From Defluviicoccus sp. (GTDB taxonomy: Bacteria > Pseudomonadota > Alphaproteobacteria > Rhodospirillales > Defluviicoccaceae), in assembly GCA_029624735.1 (NCBI GenBank), contig JARSSM010000011.1:1-64000 (forward strand): a DNA stretch of 64,000 nt, given 5' to 3'. Below are positions 28,664 to 37,845 of this stretch, in pieces. Position 1 is the stretch's first letter; each line of letters starts with the position of its first letter. The notes under the pieces are model-generated. The model had not been told where the DNA came from. It saw only the letters and a list, made by a program, of their open reading frames with translations, and searched no databases. The position numbers and the translations under genes are program-made.

Positions 28664-31564
28664 TCAGACGAGCAGGGTCTGTGGGTCCGTCCCCAACACC
28701 TGGATTTCGGCCAAGCCGATGTTGGAAGTGGTCGCCGCCACCTGATCGAAGGTGATACGGAGGCTGTCGGTCGTCACCGGCGCAAAGCCGCTGATGGTCT
28801 TGCCCGCGCCGCCGTTATCGAGCGCCGTGACCGGAACGATCGTCCCATCGCCGAATTCCAGGGTGGCGGCGAGCACTTGGTCGTTGAGGTTCGGGCGGTC
28901 GAACAGCTTCACCTGGTCAATGACCTTGGCGGTGGGCCACGTCAGCTCCAGCCAGGCGCCGGTCCCTTCGCCCTGCGTCGCCCATTCCTTGGTATGATCA
29001 CCCGGATAGCCGTCGGCAACCCCGTCGATCGCCTTAACCGCCAGCTGCTCGGTGCCGACGTTCTGGCTGGATGCCGTAACGGTGGCAGTGCGGGCAATGT
29101 TGGGACTGGTCGGCGAATCGATCCCCAGCACCTGGACCTCCGCCAAGCCGACGCTGGCGGTCGTCGTCGCCACCTGATCGAAGGTGATCTTGAGGCTGTC
29201 GGTCGCAACCGGTGTGAAGTCCTTGATGATCTTGGCCGCGCCACCATTGTCCAGCGCGGTGACCGGAATGGTGGTCCCGTCGCCGAATTCCAGAGTGGCG
29301 GCGAGAACATGATCATCGGCGTTGGGCCGGTCGAACAGCCTCACTTGGTCGATGATCTTGGCCGTGGGCCAGCTAAGCTTCAGCCAGGCCCCGCCACCCT
29401 CGCCCAGCGTCGCCCACTCCTTGGTGTAATCACCGGGATAGCCGTCGGCAACGCCGTCGATCGCCTTCACCGCCAGCTGATCGGTGCCGGCGTTCTGCGA
29501 CGATGCGCTCACCGTCGCTTGTGGAGCAACGTTAGGGTTGGGCGGCGGATCGGTCCCCAGCACCTCGATCTCGGCCAAACCGATGCTGGCGGTCGTTGTT
29601 GCCACCTGATCGAAGGTGATCTTGAGGCTGTCGGTCGTAACCGGCGCAAACCCGCTGATGGTCGTCGCCGCGCCGGCATTGTTGAGCGCAGGAACAGGAA
29701 TGGTCGTGCCGTCGCCGAAGTGCAGCGTGGCAGCGAGGACATGGTCATCCAGGTTTGGCCGATCGAACAGCGTCACCTCGCTGATGAGCTTCGCCGAGGG
29801 CCACTTGAGCCGCAGCCAGGCGCCGACGCCCTCGCCCAGCGTCGCCCATTCCTTCGTGAAATCGCCCGGGTATCCGTCAGCGACGCCGTCGACAGCCTTG
29901 ATCGCGAGCTGACCGGTGCCCGCGTCCTGGGTGGAGGCGCTCACGGTGGCAAGCGCTGCAATGTTGGGCGTAGGGGCCTTTCTGCCGAACACCTCGATTT
30001 CGGCGAGACCGATGCTAGCGGTCGTCGCCGCCACCTGATCGAAGGTGACCCGCAGGCTATCGGTCGTGACCGGCGCAAAGCCCTGGATCGAGGTGCCACC
30101 ACCGAGATTGTCGAGCGCGGTAAAGGGGATCGTGGTCCCATCGCCGAAAGTCAGTGTCCCTGCGAGCGCGTGGTCGTCAAGGTTCGGCCGGTCGTGCAGG
30201 ACCACTTCCTCGATGAGCTTCGCTTCAGGCCAGGTCAGCTGAAGCCAGGCGCCTTCTCCTTCGCCGTCCGTCGACCACTCCTTGCTGGAATCGTTGGGAT
30301 AGCCGTCGACAAAGCCATCCACCGCGCGTGCCGCCAACTGCCCATCGGCCGTGTTCGCGGACGATGCGGTGGCCGTCGCCTGGCCTGCGATGTTGCTGAT
30401 CACGACGCTGCCGCCTGGCGTCGTCGTTACCAACAGCGAGTCGGTCGCCGAGACGAAGGTGCCGTCGCTGATCTTGAGCTCGAAGCGCAAGACAGTTTCC
30501 CGTGTGACAGCCGGCGCGACGAAGCTGGGGGAAAGCGTGTCAGCGCCGGTAATCTGCACAGCGGGTCCGGAGGCTTGGCGCCAGGAATATTGCAGCGGAT
30601 CACCGTCAGGATCGGTGCTGGCAGCGCCACTCAGCGTCACGGTGGTTCCGGCAACGACGGTCTGATCCGCCCCCGCCTCGACGTGCGGCGGTTGATTGGT
30701 GCCGTGCGCCTGCTCCACCCAGAAGAACTCGTCCTTGTGCACGAACGATTGCAGGTATCCTTGCGGCTCCTGGCCGCCCTGCGATTCATGCGAATAGAGG
30801 GCGCGAACCTTAAGGTTGTCGAAAAAGTCGGGATCCTGCAGCTGCTCGGCAACGTTGACGCTCACGTGATTGAGCCACTGGAGCGCCGGCAACAGGTTCA
30901 TGTTGGGCGGCTCCGGCGTGAGCGCCTGCGGATCGGCCTCAGCCCAGCCGCTCTGCGGCGCCTGCTCACCTTCGACGTGGACAAGGGTTTTGTAGATGGA
31001 CGGCAGGTAGGCGGGAGACGTCGCTGCCAGCTGGTCGAGCGCGTCTTTCAGGAAGCGATAGCTATAGGCGTGGTCAAGGTGCGTGTCTTCCTCGGCGGTA
31101 ACGAAGATCTGGCCGGGTTGATAGGTCTCAAGGACGCGCACCAAGTCGGCGACAACGTTAGGCGCATTGTAGGTGGCATGAGCGCCAAAGGCGTAGTTGT
31201 GATAATCGGTACTACCAAGGCCTCGATTCGCGTAAGTCTGGGAGATGCCGTGCGTTGATGTATAAACTGAACCTGGTGTCTGATAATCGGCGTGAAGGAT
31301 ATCCAATGCGCCGTCTGGATAGCCAAGAAAAATGAGGTTGGACTCGGACAGGCCCAGTTGCGCGACGCTCGAAACCGTCTCCTGCTGACGCAGGTATCCC
31401 TTGGTAGCACCGCCGAACAAATCGCCATTCGTCATGTAAACAACTTTGACGTCATCTCCACGCGCGACCGCTGCGTGGATAATGCCGGCCGACGTAATTA
31501 CATCGTCATCAGGGTGGGGAGCAATGACAAGGAGCTTTTGAGCACTCGAAAGGCTTGCGGTCAT
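28664..31564 (-). CDS. giant PIG-L deacetylase with Ig-like and four tandem sugar-binding-type repeats
   Basis: 966 residues. Residues 1-285 are a PIG-L/LmbE zinc deacetylase, with metal ligands in APHPDDD (H17, D20) and H162-L-D-H165. About 292-385 is a PKD/Ig-like domain (VEAGADQTV...STDPDGDPLQYSW). Residues 391-966 are four tandem copies of a roughly 144-residue beta domain (391-533, 534-677, 678-821, 822-966) with KAxDGxxDGYP, KEW...GEGxGAWL and ATLxFGDGT in each, resembling galactose-binding discoidin-like (DUF7402-type) modules. No N-terminal signal peptide is visible, although the layout suggests an extracellular protein; export by a type I or other route is an inference. Downstream of wza-GT2-wzx, it could de-N-acetylate the exported glycan while bound to it. 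Confidence 0.9.
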   Translation of the reverse strand: MTASLSSAQKLLVIAPHPDDDVITSAGIIHAAVARGDDVKVVYMTNGDLFGGATKGYLRQQETVSSVAQLGLSESNLIFLGYPDGALDILHADYQTPGSVYTSTHGISQTYANRGLGSTDYHNYAFGAHATYNAPNVVADLVRVLETYQPGQIFVTAEEDTHLDHAYSYRFLKDALDQLAATSPAYLPSIYKTLVHVEGEQAPQSGWAEADPQALTPEPPNMNLLPALQWLNHVSVNVAEQLQDPDFFDNLKVRALYSHESQGGQEPQGYLQSFVHKDEFFWVEQAHGTNQPPHVEAGADQTVVAGTTVTLSGAASTDPDGDPLQYSWRQASGPAVQITGADTLSPSFVAPAVTRETVLRFELKISDGTFVSATDSLLVTTTPGGSVVISNIAGQATATASSANTADGQLAARAVDGFVDGYPNDSSKEWSTDGEGEGAWLQLTWPEAKLIEEVVLHDRPNLDDHALAGTLTFGDGTTIPFTALDNLGGGTSIQGFAPVTTDSLRVTFDQVAATTASIGLAEIEVFGRKAPTPNIAALATVSASTQDAGTGQLAIKAVDGVADGYPGDFTKEWATLGEGVGAWLRLKWPSAKLISEVTLFDRPNLDDHVLAATLHFGDGTTIPVPALNNAGAATTISGFAPVTTDSLKITFDQVATTTASIGLAEIEVLGTDPPPNPNVAPQATVSASSQNAGTDQLAVKAIDGVADGYPGDYTKEWATLGEGGGAWLKLSWPTAKIIDQVRLFDRPNADDHVLAATLEFGDGTTIPVTALDNGGAAKIIKDFTPVATDSLKITFDQVATTTASVGLAEVQVLGIDSPTSPNIARTATVTASSQNVGTEQLAVKAIDGVADGYPGDHTKEWATQGEGTGAWLELTWPTAKVIDQVKLFDRPNLNDQVLAATLEFGDGTIVPVTALDNGGAGKTISGFAPVTTDSLRITFDQVAATTSNIGLAEIQVLGTDPQTLLV
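28667..30394 (-). repeat. four tandem ~432-bp intragenic repeats
   Basis: Four direct repeats encode the C-terminal modules: 29966-30394, 29534-29965, 29102-29533 and 28667-29101. The last three are most alike in protein sequence and the first is the most diverged, suggesting stepwise tandem duplication of the distal copies. Such arrays are prone to copy-number change and to assembly collapse. Confidence 0.85.
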
Positions 31565-31899
31565 GAGTCAATAAATCTCCCTGGCGAGCGATAGTCCCAT
31601 GTTCGCTTGAGCAAGTCACGCCGCGCGCGCAGCCTGCTCTTTGCTGTTGATTGGGCCGCAATTGCTCTTTCAGCGCTCTTTGCGCTCAAAGAGACCGCCG
31701 GCACGGCCAGTCCGGTTCCCGTTGTCAAACGGCTCGCTCCCTCTGTTCACGCATCGGATTCGCTTCGGCGATTACAGAAGAAAATTGCCGCCCCTGAAGT
31801 GCTCTCCCCGGCTCGCGAGCGGCCTGCGGGACGTCGAGAACGGCAGTAAACCTAGCCGTGGCTCAAGGAGTGCCAAACACCCATGCGGGGTGATTGCCG
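31565..31899. other. 335-bp gap inside the polysaccharide minus arm
   Basis: This separates wzx from the PIG-L gene on the minus strand. No family-like gene was found; one 80-codon plus-strand frame (31607-31849) with a short hydrophobic stretch was considered too weak. The gap probably holds a separate promoter for the PIG-L gene, but no clear boxes were seen. Confidence 0.35.
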
Positions 31900-33219
31900 C
31901 TATTTTGCCGGCAAATCCGGATATTGCTTCAGTGCGCGCTGCACGAGCAGAAGCAGGGAACCGGCGTTCAGCGTCGAGCCGGCGCAGATCGCAAGCACGA
32001 CGCCGAGCGCACCTTGCGAGGGGACAAGAAGCAGCGCCAAGCCGACCGACCCGGCCGCCGCGAGGACCGACGCGAACAAGATGCCGCGGGCGTGCCCCAG
32101 CGAGCGCAGCACGAACGACGCCATGACCTGGACGAACAGCGGCACGAAGTTGATCGCCGCAAACACGAGGATGGCGGCGTTGCCGGCGAACTGGGCGCCG
32201 TAAACGAGCTGCAACCAGAAGTCCGCAGCACCGGCAAAGACAGCAGCAAGGCCAACAATGCAGGCGCCGCTGACGAGGCCCGTCCGCAGCATGTAGCGCT
32301 TCAGGGCCGGACCTCCCCCCTGCACAAGCTTGGCGCTGGCCTGATGCGGGACCATATTCTCCAGCGCCTGGAGGATGACCAGCAGCACGCCGACCAGATT
32401 TTGCGCCGCGCGGATTACGCCCAAGGGGCCGGGACCGATCCAGTTGCCGGCCAGGACCAGAAGCCCGGAACTCACCACCCAGGACATGATGTTGGCGCCG
32501 AGCAGCCACTTGCCCAAATGCCACTGCTGCACCGAAACCCAAGCCGAGCGGATGAGCAACCGCACCGCCGCCATAGGACGCGGCAGCGCCAGCCATTTGA
32601 GCGCGAGCGCGATCGCAAGCGCGGAAGCGCCGCCGATCACCCACAGGGCGGCTGCGACGCTGACCTCACCAGCGAGGCTTAGGCCAGCGAGAACGGCCAG
32701 CCGCGCCGCACAATTGACGCCATCGAACGCGAGTGCGTGGGTCGTCCGTCCATCCGTGAAGAACAGCCGACGGATGAAATCTTGAAGGACAAAGCCGGCG
32801 CTGCAGAACACGAATGCCCAACGCACCTCGACAAAGCCGCCTTCATCAATAATTGTCTGCAAGATGTCAGGACAAAAGATCGCGCCGCCGGCGATGAGAA
32901 AGGAAAATAGAAGGGCGTGCAGCGTCACCACGCTCAAGTACGTCTTCTTTTCCGCATTTTCGAACTTTGGGCCCAGGCTCATCATCGGCGCGATGATGAG
33001 TCCAAGCTGCAAGGCGACGGCGAACAGGAGAACGGTGTAGAGAAGGGCGAAGCGGCCGAAATCATCGAGCGGCATCGAGCGCGCGAGGATAACGTTGGTG
33101 AGGAAATTGGTCGCGCTGACAAGGGCCTGGTCGGCCACGGTGACCGACATCCCGCGCAGCCGCCGCACCACTCTCAGCAAGGTTCGCCCCCCTTCGGCCG
33201 CGCCCGCGTGTGCCGGCAC
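31900..33219 (-). CDS. Wzx-like oligosaccharide flippase
   Basis: A 439-residue polytopic membrane protein of the MATE/MVF polysaccharide-transport type, with about 12 hydrophobic helices. The opening DQALVSATNFLTNVILARSM and then DFGRFALLYT is the typical first-helix signature of O-antigen/EPS flippases. It would flip undecaprenyl-diphosphate-linked repeat units across the inner membrane. The start is uncertain: GTG at 33219 or ATG at 33150 (MSVTVADQ); neither has a strong ribosome site. It lies between a GT2 gene and the PIG-L deacetylase gene on the same strand. Confidence 0.88.
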   Translation of the reverse strand: MPAHAGAAEGGRTLLRVVRRLRGMSVTVADQALVSATNFLTNVILARSMPLDDFGRFALLYTVLLFAVALQLGLIIAPMMSLGPKFENAEKKTYLSVVTLHALLFSFLIAGGAIFCPDILQTIIDEGGFVEVRWAFVFCSAGFVLQDFIRRLFFTDGRTTHALAFDGVNCAARLAVLAGLSLAGEVSVAAALWVIGGASALAIALALKWLALPRPMAAVRLLIRSAWVSVQQWHLGKWLLGANIMSWVVSSGLLVLAGNWIGPGPLGVIRAAQNLVGVLLVILQALENMVPHQASAKLVQGGGPALKRYMLRTGLVSGACIVGLAAVFAGAADFWLQLVYGAQFAGNAAILVFAAINFVPLFVQVMASFVLRSLGHARGILFASVLAAAGSVGLALLLVPSQGALGVVLAICAGSTLNAGSLLLLVQRALKQYPDLPAK

Positions 33220-33348
33220 GAAACGATCGCTGCCGGTGCAGCCGGCGCCACGCCGCTAACCGGAAAACGTGGGTGAGCGGGCCGCCCGAGCGCAGGGCCT
33301 CTCGCGGCGTGCGGCTGCCGGATCACCGGGCCGCACCGGGCTGCGCTT

Positions 33349-34362
33349 TCACGTCAGCCGCGACTTGCCCGTGCGAAAGGCCACCCGAGGCTCCTCCCGC
33401 TGCAAGCCCAAGGCTTTGATGGTAGCCTTCGGGTCCTTGAGCAGGCGCCCGCTGGCACCGCCGCCCCGCCACAGGTCGCAGGCGATATAGGTGAGCCCGC
33501 GGACCAGCAGCACGAATGGCCACAGCCAGGGGAACCAGCGGCGGTAGAAAGTGACAACGCCGGCAAGATCAAAGGTGCGAACACGATCGGCCATGGTCCA
33601 GTCGACCGCGCGCGAGATATGCCGGATGACGCTGCCGGTCACGACCGCACACTGCCGGCCGGTCGCCGCCCGAAGCAGATAAGACAGATCGACGTCCCCC
33701 CAGTAGACAAAAAAACTCTCGCAGAAGCCGCCCACGCGCGTGAAGTCCCGGATCGAGACCAGGGCCGAGGCGCCGCACACCCAGTCGGTCGGCAGCACCG
33801 GCCCCAGCGCCTGGACCGCCTTGATCGGCTCCCCACGGTGGAGCGGGCGGCACCAGCCGACCGGCCGGACGAGTTTGCCACCGGCCTCCTGGACGACCGC
33901 GGGCTGCTCCATTTCGGCGATCAGCGAGCCGACGAGGCAGAGGTCGTCCCGGCGGGCAAGTGTCTCGACGAGCGCGTTGAGGCTGCTTGGCTCGATGATG
34001 ACGTCGTTGTTGAGGATCCAGAAGTAGCCGTCATCCGTGTTGGCAGCAACGAAACGCGCCAACACGTTGATCGCGCGGCCGAAGCCGATGTTGACCTCAT
34101 TACGGACGAGGAGGACGCGAAAACTTTCCGCAAACACCGATGCATCGAGCGCATCGGCGGCCGCGGTCTTCAGTCCCGCCGCCGGCACGTAAGCCTCAAG
34201 CCCCGAGCGAATGACCTCAAACGAGTTATCCGGCGAGCCGTTCTCGATGACCAGAATTCGCACGCGATCGCTGCAAAGCGGGAGGAGTGAGGTAATGCAT
34301 TCGATCGTGGTTCGTGGCAAACGATAGGTGACGACGAGAATGTAGACGTTTGCGCTTGCCAT
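33349..34362 (-). CDS. family 2 glycosyltransferase (rhamnosyltransferase-like)
   Basis: A 337-residue GT-A enzyme. VYILVVTYRLP at the N terminus, VIENGSPDNS, the metal-binding loop FWILNNDVIIEP and the late acceptor-side motif VYWGDVDLSYLLRAATG (an ED/GD-type catalytic base region) place it with WbbL-type rhamnosyl/galactofuranosyl transferases. It would add a sugar to a lipid-linked repeat unit at the inner face of the membrane. It is followed by wzx and preceded by wza on the same strand. Donor unknown. Confidence 0.88.
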   Translation of the reverse strand: MASANVYILVVTYRLPRTTIECITSLLPLCSDRVRILVIENGSPDNSFEVIRSGLEAYVPAAGLKTAAADALDASVFAESFRVLLVRNEVNIGFGRAINVLARFVAANTDDGYFWILNNDVIIEPSSLNALVETLARRDDLCLVGSLIAEMEQPAVVQEAGGKLVRPVGWCRPLHRGEPIKAVQALGPVLPTDWVCGASALVSIRDFTRVGGFCESFFVYWGDVDLSYLLRAATGRQCAVVTGSVIRHISRAVDWTMADRVRTFDLAGVVTFYRRWFPWLWPFVLLVRGLTYIACDLWRGGGASGRLLKDPKATIKALGLQREEPRVAFRTGKSRLT

Positions 34363-34524
34363 GACTGGTGGGCGTGTCCTGATGAACCGATCATTGATGA
34401 TCGTAATGCTGTGGCGACGACCTCGCCAGACCCAAAAGGGCCAGTAACCGCTGCCACGATATTTGCGATTACCCTATGGGCTCGGGCGCCATGAACAAGT
34501 CTCGCGGTGACCGCGCGATGCACA

Positions 34525-35157
34525 TCAGAAGAAGCGTTGTTTGATCTCGACGGTATCGCCCGGACGGATACGGGTCGCCTGGTTCGCTCCCGCCGTACGG
34601 CCGTCTTCGCCGGTGACGATGAGCTCGTTCTGCAAGGCGCGGTACGTATAGCCGCCGGCAAAGGCAATCGCTTTTGCTGCCGTCATGCCGTAAACGTACT
34701 CGAAGCATCCTGGATTATTGACTTCTCCCAAGACGCAGAACGGCCGTGACTTGACGAGATCGATGCTGACCCGCGGCTCGGCGATATATCGTTCCGCAAG
34801 CTTCTTCGTGACCTCGCTTTCAAGTTGCGCCAGCGTGAGGCCGGCGGCATCGACGCGCGCAATCAGAGGCATCGCGATCCGGCCCGCACTGTCAACCTCA
34901 AACGGCCCTGAAAGCTGCTCATGCCCCAGCACCGTGATCCGCAGCTTGTCACCGGGGCCAAGCGTGTAGGCGGGCACCGGCGCCTCCAGCGCCGTCGCGT
35001 CGGCTTTCTCAGGCGTCGTTCCGCTCCCCGTCGCACATCCGCCAACGAGGAACGCGAGGACCAGTGCGCGCCCCGCCCGACGCCAGGGCGCGGGCGTACG
35101 GCGGCCGGAATGGCCGCTCGGCAGGTGTCTGGTCGAATGCTGACTGGCATCGCTCAT
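34525..35157 (-). CDS. Wza-like polysaccharide export lipoprotein
   Basis: A 210-residue outer-membrane export protein of the Wza/BexD/OMA class, shorter than E. coli Wza. The signal peptide ends in a lipobox LVGGC (Cys about 41). A polysaccharide export domain follows (YTLGPGDKLRITVLGHEQL...VDSAGRIAMPL) and then a SLBB domain (RPFCVLGEVNNPGCFEY). The ATG at 35157 has AGGA upstream; longer frames run into the divergent wzc promoter region. It forms the export pore with the Wzc-like protein encoded divergently. Confidence 0.9.
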   Translation of the reverse strand: MSDASQHSTRHLPSGHSGRRTPAPWRRAGRALVLAFLVGGCATGSGTTPEKADATALEAPVPAYTLGPGDKLRITVLGHEQLSGPFEVDSAGRIAMPLIARVDAAGLTLAQLESEVTKKLAERYIAEPRVSIDLVKSRPFCVLGEVNNPGCFEYVYGMTAAKAIAFAGGYTYRALQNELIVTGEDGRTAGANQATRIRPGDTVEIKQRFF

Positions 35158-35519
35158 CGGCCCGATTGTCCTGCATCGTGAAGGGTTGCGGCGACCCCCC
35201 GGCGGGGCAGTCCGGGCACAGTCTGCCAGTTCGGGAGGTGCATTGCCAGCCGGGGGCGCCAGCGCGCGGGGAGTGAAAGTGGTGAGGCGGTTGGCTTCCC
35301 TATGCGGGGGTTCCGAGCGCCGACGCCCGCATGATACACCGCAGCTCGTGTTCAGCGGCTCCGGCGCATTCGCGTGCGGACTTGACGAGAAACCAGCGGC
35401 GCGGAGCCTGGCATCCGGCGGCAGGAGATGCCGTCGTTCAAGCCCGAAAAGCTCATGGCACCGCTTCGTGCAGGCCAAGCGACACACCAGGGGGAACCAC
35501 CCGAGGGCTTAAGGGAACG
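35158..35519. other. divergent wza-wzc control region
   Basis: 362 bp between the two arms of the exopolysaccharide locus. Promoters for both arms must lie here. A TTGACG at 35381-35386 is a candidate -35 for wzc, but no matching -10 was found. No gene or RNA was recognised. Confidence 0.4.
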
Positions 35520-37778
35520 ATGAGACCCTTGCTTGACGACAGCATTCTTCGTGCCGAGCACGCGCCCGCAACACCATTCACTCCTCGACGGGAGCGTGCA
35601 TTGATCGATGTCCTGGCAGCCATGTGGCGCCGCCGCTGGCTGGTTCTCGGCTTCGCCGCTGCTGGCTTGGTGCTGGCTCTTGTCGCCCTCATGCTTATCC
35701 GTCCCCTCTATCGGGCCGAAAGTGTGATCCAGCTTGACTTGCGGACGGTCGAACTCGGCGAGCTCAAGCCGGTCTTCTTGAGCCCGCTCGCCGATCAGCC
35801 GAACGTCCGCCTGCGCAGCGAGGTCGATCTGATCCGCTCGGCAGCCATCGCCCGCGACGTCGTCTCCCATCTCGACCTCACCGCCGATCCCGAGTTCAAT
35901 CCGTTCATGGGCAGGCGTATTGTCTCTCTGGATGGTCTGTCGCAGCTGCTGTACCGGTTGCAGGCCGCAAGACGCACCGCCACAGCGCCGGGGGCGACCG
36001 ACTCCGACAGCCCGGACACGCAGCAGGTCGAAGCGGCGGTCGTGAAGGCAGTGCTGCGCCGGCTGAGCGTCGAGAATGACGGCAAGTCGTACACCATCGT
36101 CGTCCGCTTCGCCTCCGCCGATCCGGCGAAAGCGGCAACGATCGCCAATGCCTTCGCCCAGCGTTACCTGGAACAGCAGGTGCAGGCGAATGCGCGGACC
36201 AGCCAGGACGTGAGCGAGTGGCTGCGCCGGCAGATGTTCAGCGCGCGCGAACAGGTCCGCGAAGCCGAGGCCGCGATCCAGGCCTATCGCACCGAGAGCG
36301 GCCTGGTCGGCCCCGCCGGCACCGATCTGGGCGATGCCGGCCAGCGGCTGGCCGAGATCAACCGCCAGCTGGCAGATGCGGCCGCCACCCGCGTCGCTCT
36401 CGAAGCACGCGTCAAGCTAGTGAACGAGAAGGCAGCCGCCGGCACCGATGGTGCGATTTCGGAGGTGCTGGCGTCGCCCGCGATCCAGAACTTGCAGCAG
36501 GCGCAAGTGGCGCTGATACGCCAGCGGGCGGAGCTTGCCGTCCTTTACGCCGATGGCCATCCGGCGCTCAAACGCCTCGATGCCGAAGCGCAGGAGATCG
36601 AGCGCCGCATTCGCCAGGAGACACAGCGGATCAACGGCGCGATCAGCGGCGAACTGCGCATCGCCGTCGAGCGCGAGCGGCGGCTGAAGGCGCAGCAGGA
36701 AAACCTGCGCGCCAGCCTTGACGACATGGACCGCCGGCAAGCGCGCCTGCGCGAGCTTGAACTGGAAGCGGAGTCGAAGCGAGCGCTGTTCCGCAGCATC
36801 GCCACCAGCCACCAGCAGACCCAGGCGATGCTCGACATTAACCGCGTGAGCGGGCGCCTGGTCGCAGACGCGACCGTGCCCCTCTACCCGGACTCGCCCC
36901 AGCCTGCCCTCGTGCTGGCGATTGCGATCGCGGGCGCGTTGCTGGCCGCCGCGGTCGTCGCGGCACGGCTCGAACGCGACGACGGCTTCGCCTCCTCGCA
37001 AGAGGTTGAAACCCTGCTCGAAGTGCCGTGCCTCGCCACCGTACCCAGCGTCGGCTCCAGCGAGCCGCGGGTCAGCTTTGGCCGAAGGCCCCAGGCCGAC
37101 CACGTACGAGCCCTGTTCGCAGAAGCGATGCGCACGGCCTGCACCCGCATCCTCACGCTGATGCCGTCGCAGCAGCCACGCGTCCTGACGGTAACCTCGT
37201 CGCTTGGCGACGAGGGCAAGTCGGTCTGTGCCGTCTCGCTCGCCTGCGCGTTCGCCGGCCTCGGCATGAAGACGCTGGTGATCGATGCCGACTTCCGCCG
37301 CCCAACCGTTAGCAAGCTGATCGGCAGCGGCAACGGCCCGTCGCTCGCCGAGGCTTTGAGCGACAAGGTCTCGTTTGCGAGCGCCCTGCAGCCCGCGGCC
37401 GAGAAGAACCTCTACGTTCTCGGCAACCGGCGGCCGATCGAGAGCGGCAACGGTCTGCTCTCGTCGGCAGCGGTTGAACGGCTGATACGTTGGGCCGGCG
37501 AGGCCTTCGACATCGTGATCGTCGATACGCCGCCGGTCATGCTGGCAGCAGACGCCTTGGCGGTCGCGCCTCTCAGCGGCGCCGTTTTGTACGCGGTGCA
37601 CTGGAAAAAGACGCCGAAGGAAGCAGTGCGCGCCGGCTTCTTGCGTCTTGACGATGCCAATGCGCGCGTGTTGGGCGTGATGCTGACTCGCGTCGACGTC
37701 GGCCACGCCGCCGACCCGGTGCAGACGCGCCGCCGGGCCCTCGACCTGATCCCGCAGCCGGTGCGGCGGGCGGCGTGA
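35520..37778 (+). CDS. Wzc-type polysaccharide copolymerase / BY-kinase
   Basis: A 752-residue inner-membrane protein controlling chain length and export. TM1 lies at about 40-61, a Wzz-type periplasmic region with long coiled coils (about 235-435) follows, then TM2 at about 462-484 and a cytosolic ATPase. Walker A is TSSLGDEGKSV (559-569), Walker A' is VIDADFRRP (588-595) and Walker B is IVIVDTPPV (665-673). The C terminus has no Tyr cluster, so the autophosphorylation switch of true BY-kinases may be missing or replaced. AAGGGA lies five bases before the ATG. It is divergent from wza and followed by a polymerase/ligase. Confidence 0.92.
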   Translation: MRPLLDDSILRAEHAPATPFTPRRERALIDVLAAMWRRRWLVLGFAAAGLVLALVALMLIRPLYRAESVIQLDLRTVELGELKPVFLSPLADQPNVRLRSEVDLIRSAAIARDVVSHLDLTADPEFNPFMGRRIVSLDGLSQLLYRLQAARRTATAPGATDSDSPDTQQVEAAVVKAVLRRLSVENDGKSYTIVVRFASADPAKAATIANAFAQRYLEQQVQANARTSQDVSEWLRRQMFSAREQVREAEAAIQAYRTESGLVGPAGTDLGDAGQRLAEINRQLADAAATRVALEARVKLVNEKAAAGTDGAISEVLASPAIQNLQQAQVALIRQRAELAVLYADGHPALKRLDAEAQEIERRIRQETQRINGAISGELRIAVERERRLKAQQENLRASLDDMDRRQARLRELELEAESKRALFRSIATSHQQTQAMLDINRVSGRLVADATVPLYPDSPQPALVLAIAIAGALLAAAVVAARLERDDGFASSQEVETLLEVPCLATVPSVGSSEPRVSFGRRPQADHVRALFAEAMRTACTRILTLMPSQQPRVLTVTSSLGDEGKSVCAVSLACAFAGLGMKTLVIDADFRRPTVSKLIGSGNGPSLAEALSDKVSFASALQPAAEKNLYVLGNRRPIESGNGLLSSAAVERLIRWAGEAFDIVIVDTPPVMLAADALAVAPLSGAVLYAVHWKKTPKEAVRAGFLRLDDANARVLGVMLTRVDVGHAADPVQTRRRALDLIPQPVRRAA

Positions 37779-37845
37779 GTCCGGCCCGCAGGCATCGTCG
37801 GCCGGCCGGCCGTTGGCGTTGCCGCTGTTGTTTCGACAGCCCCAC

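Noticed and set aside
31607..31849. 80-codon plus-strand frame with a short hydrophobic N terminus
   Set aside because: TTG start without a ribosome site, no recognisable family, and opposite to the polysaccharide operon; kept only as a remark.
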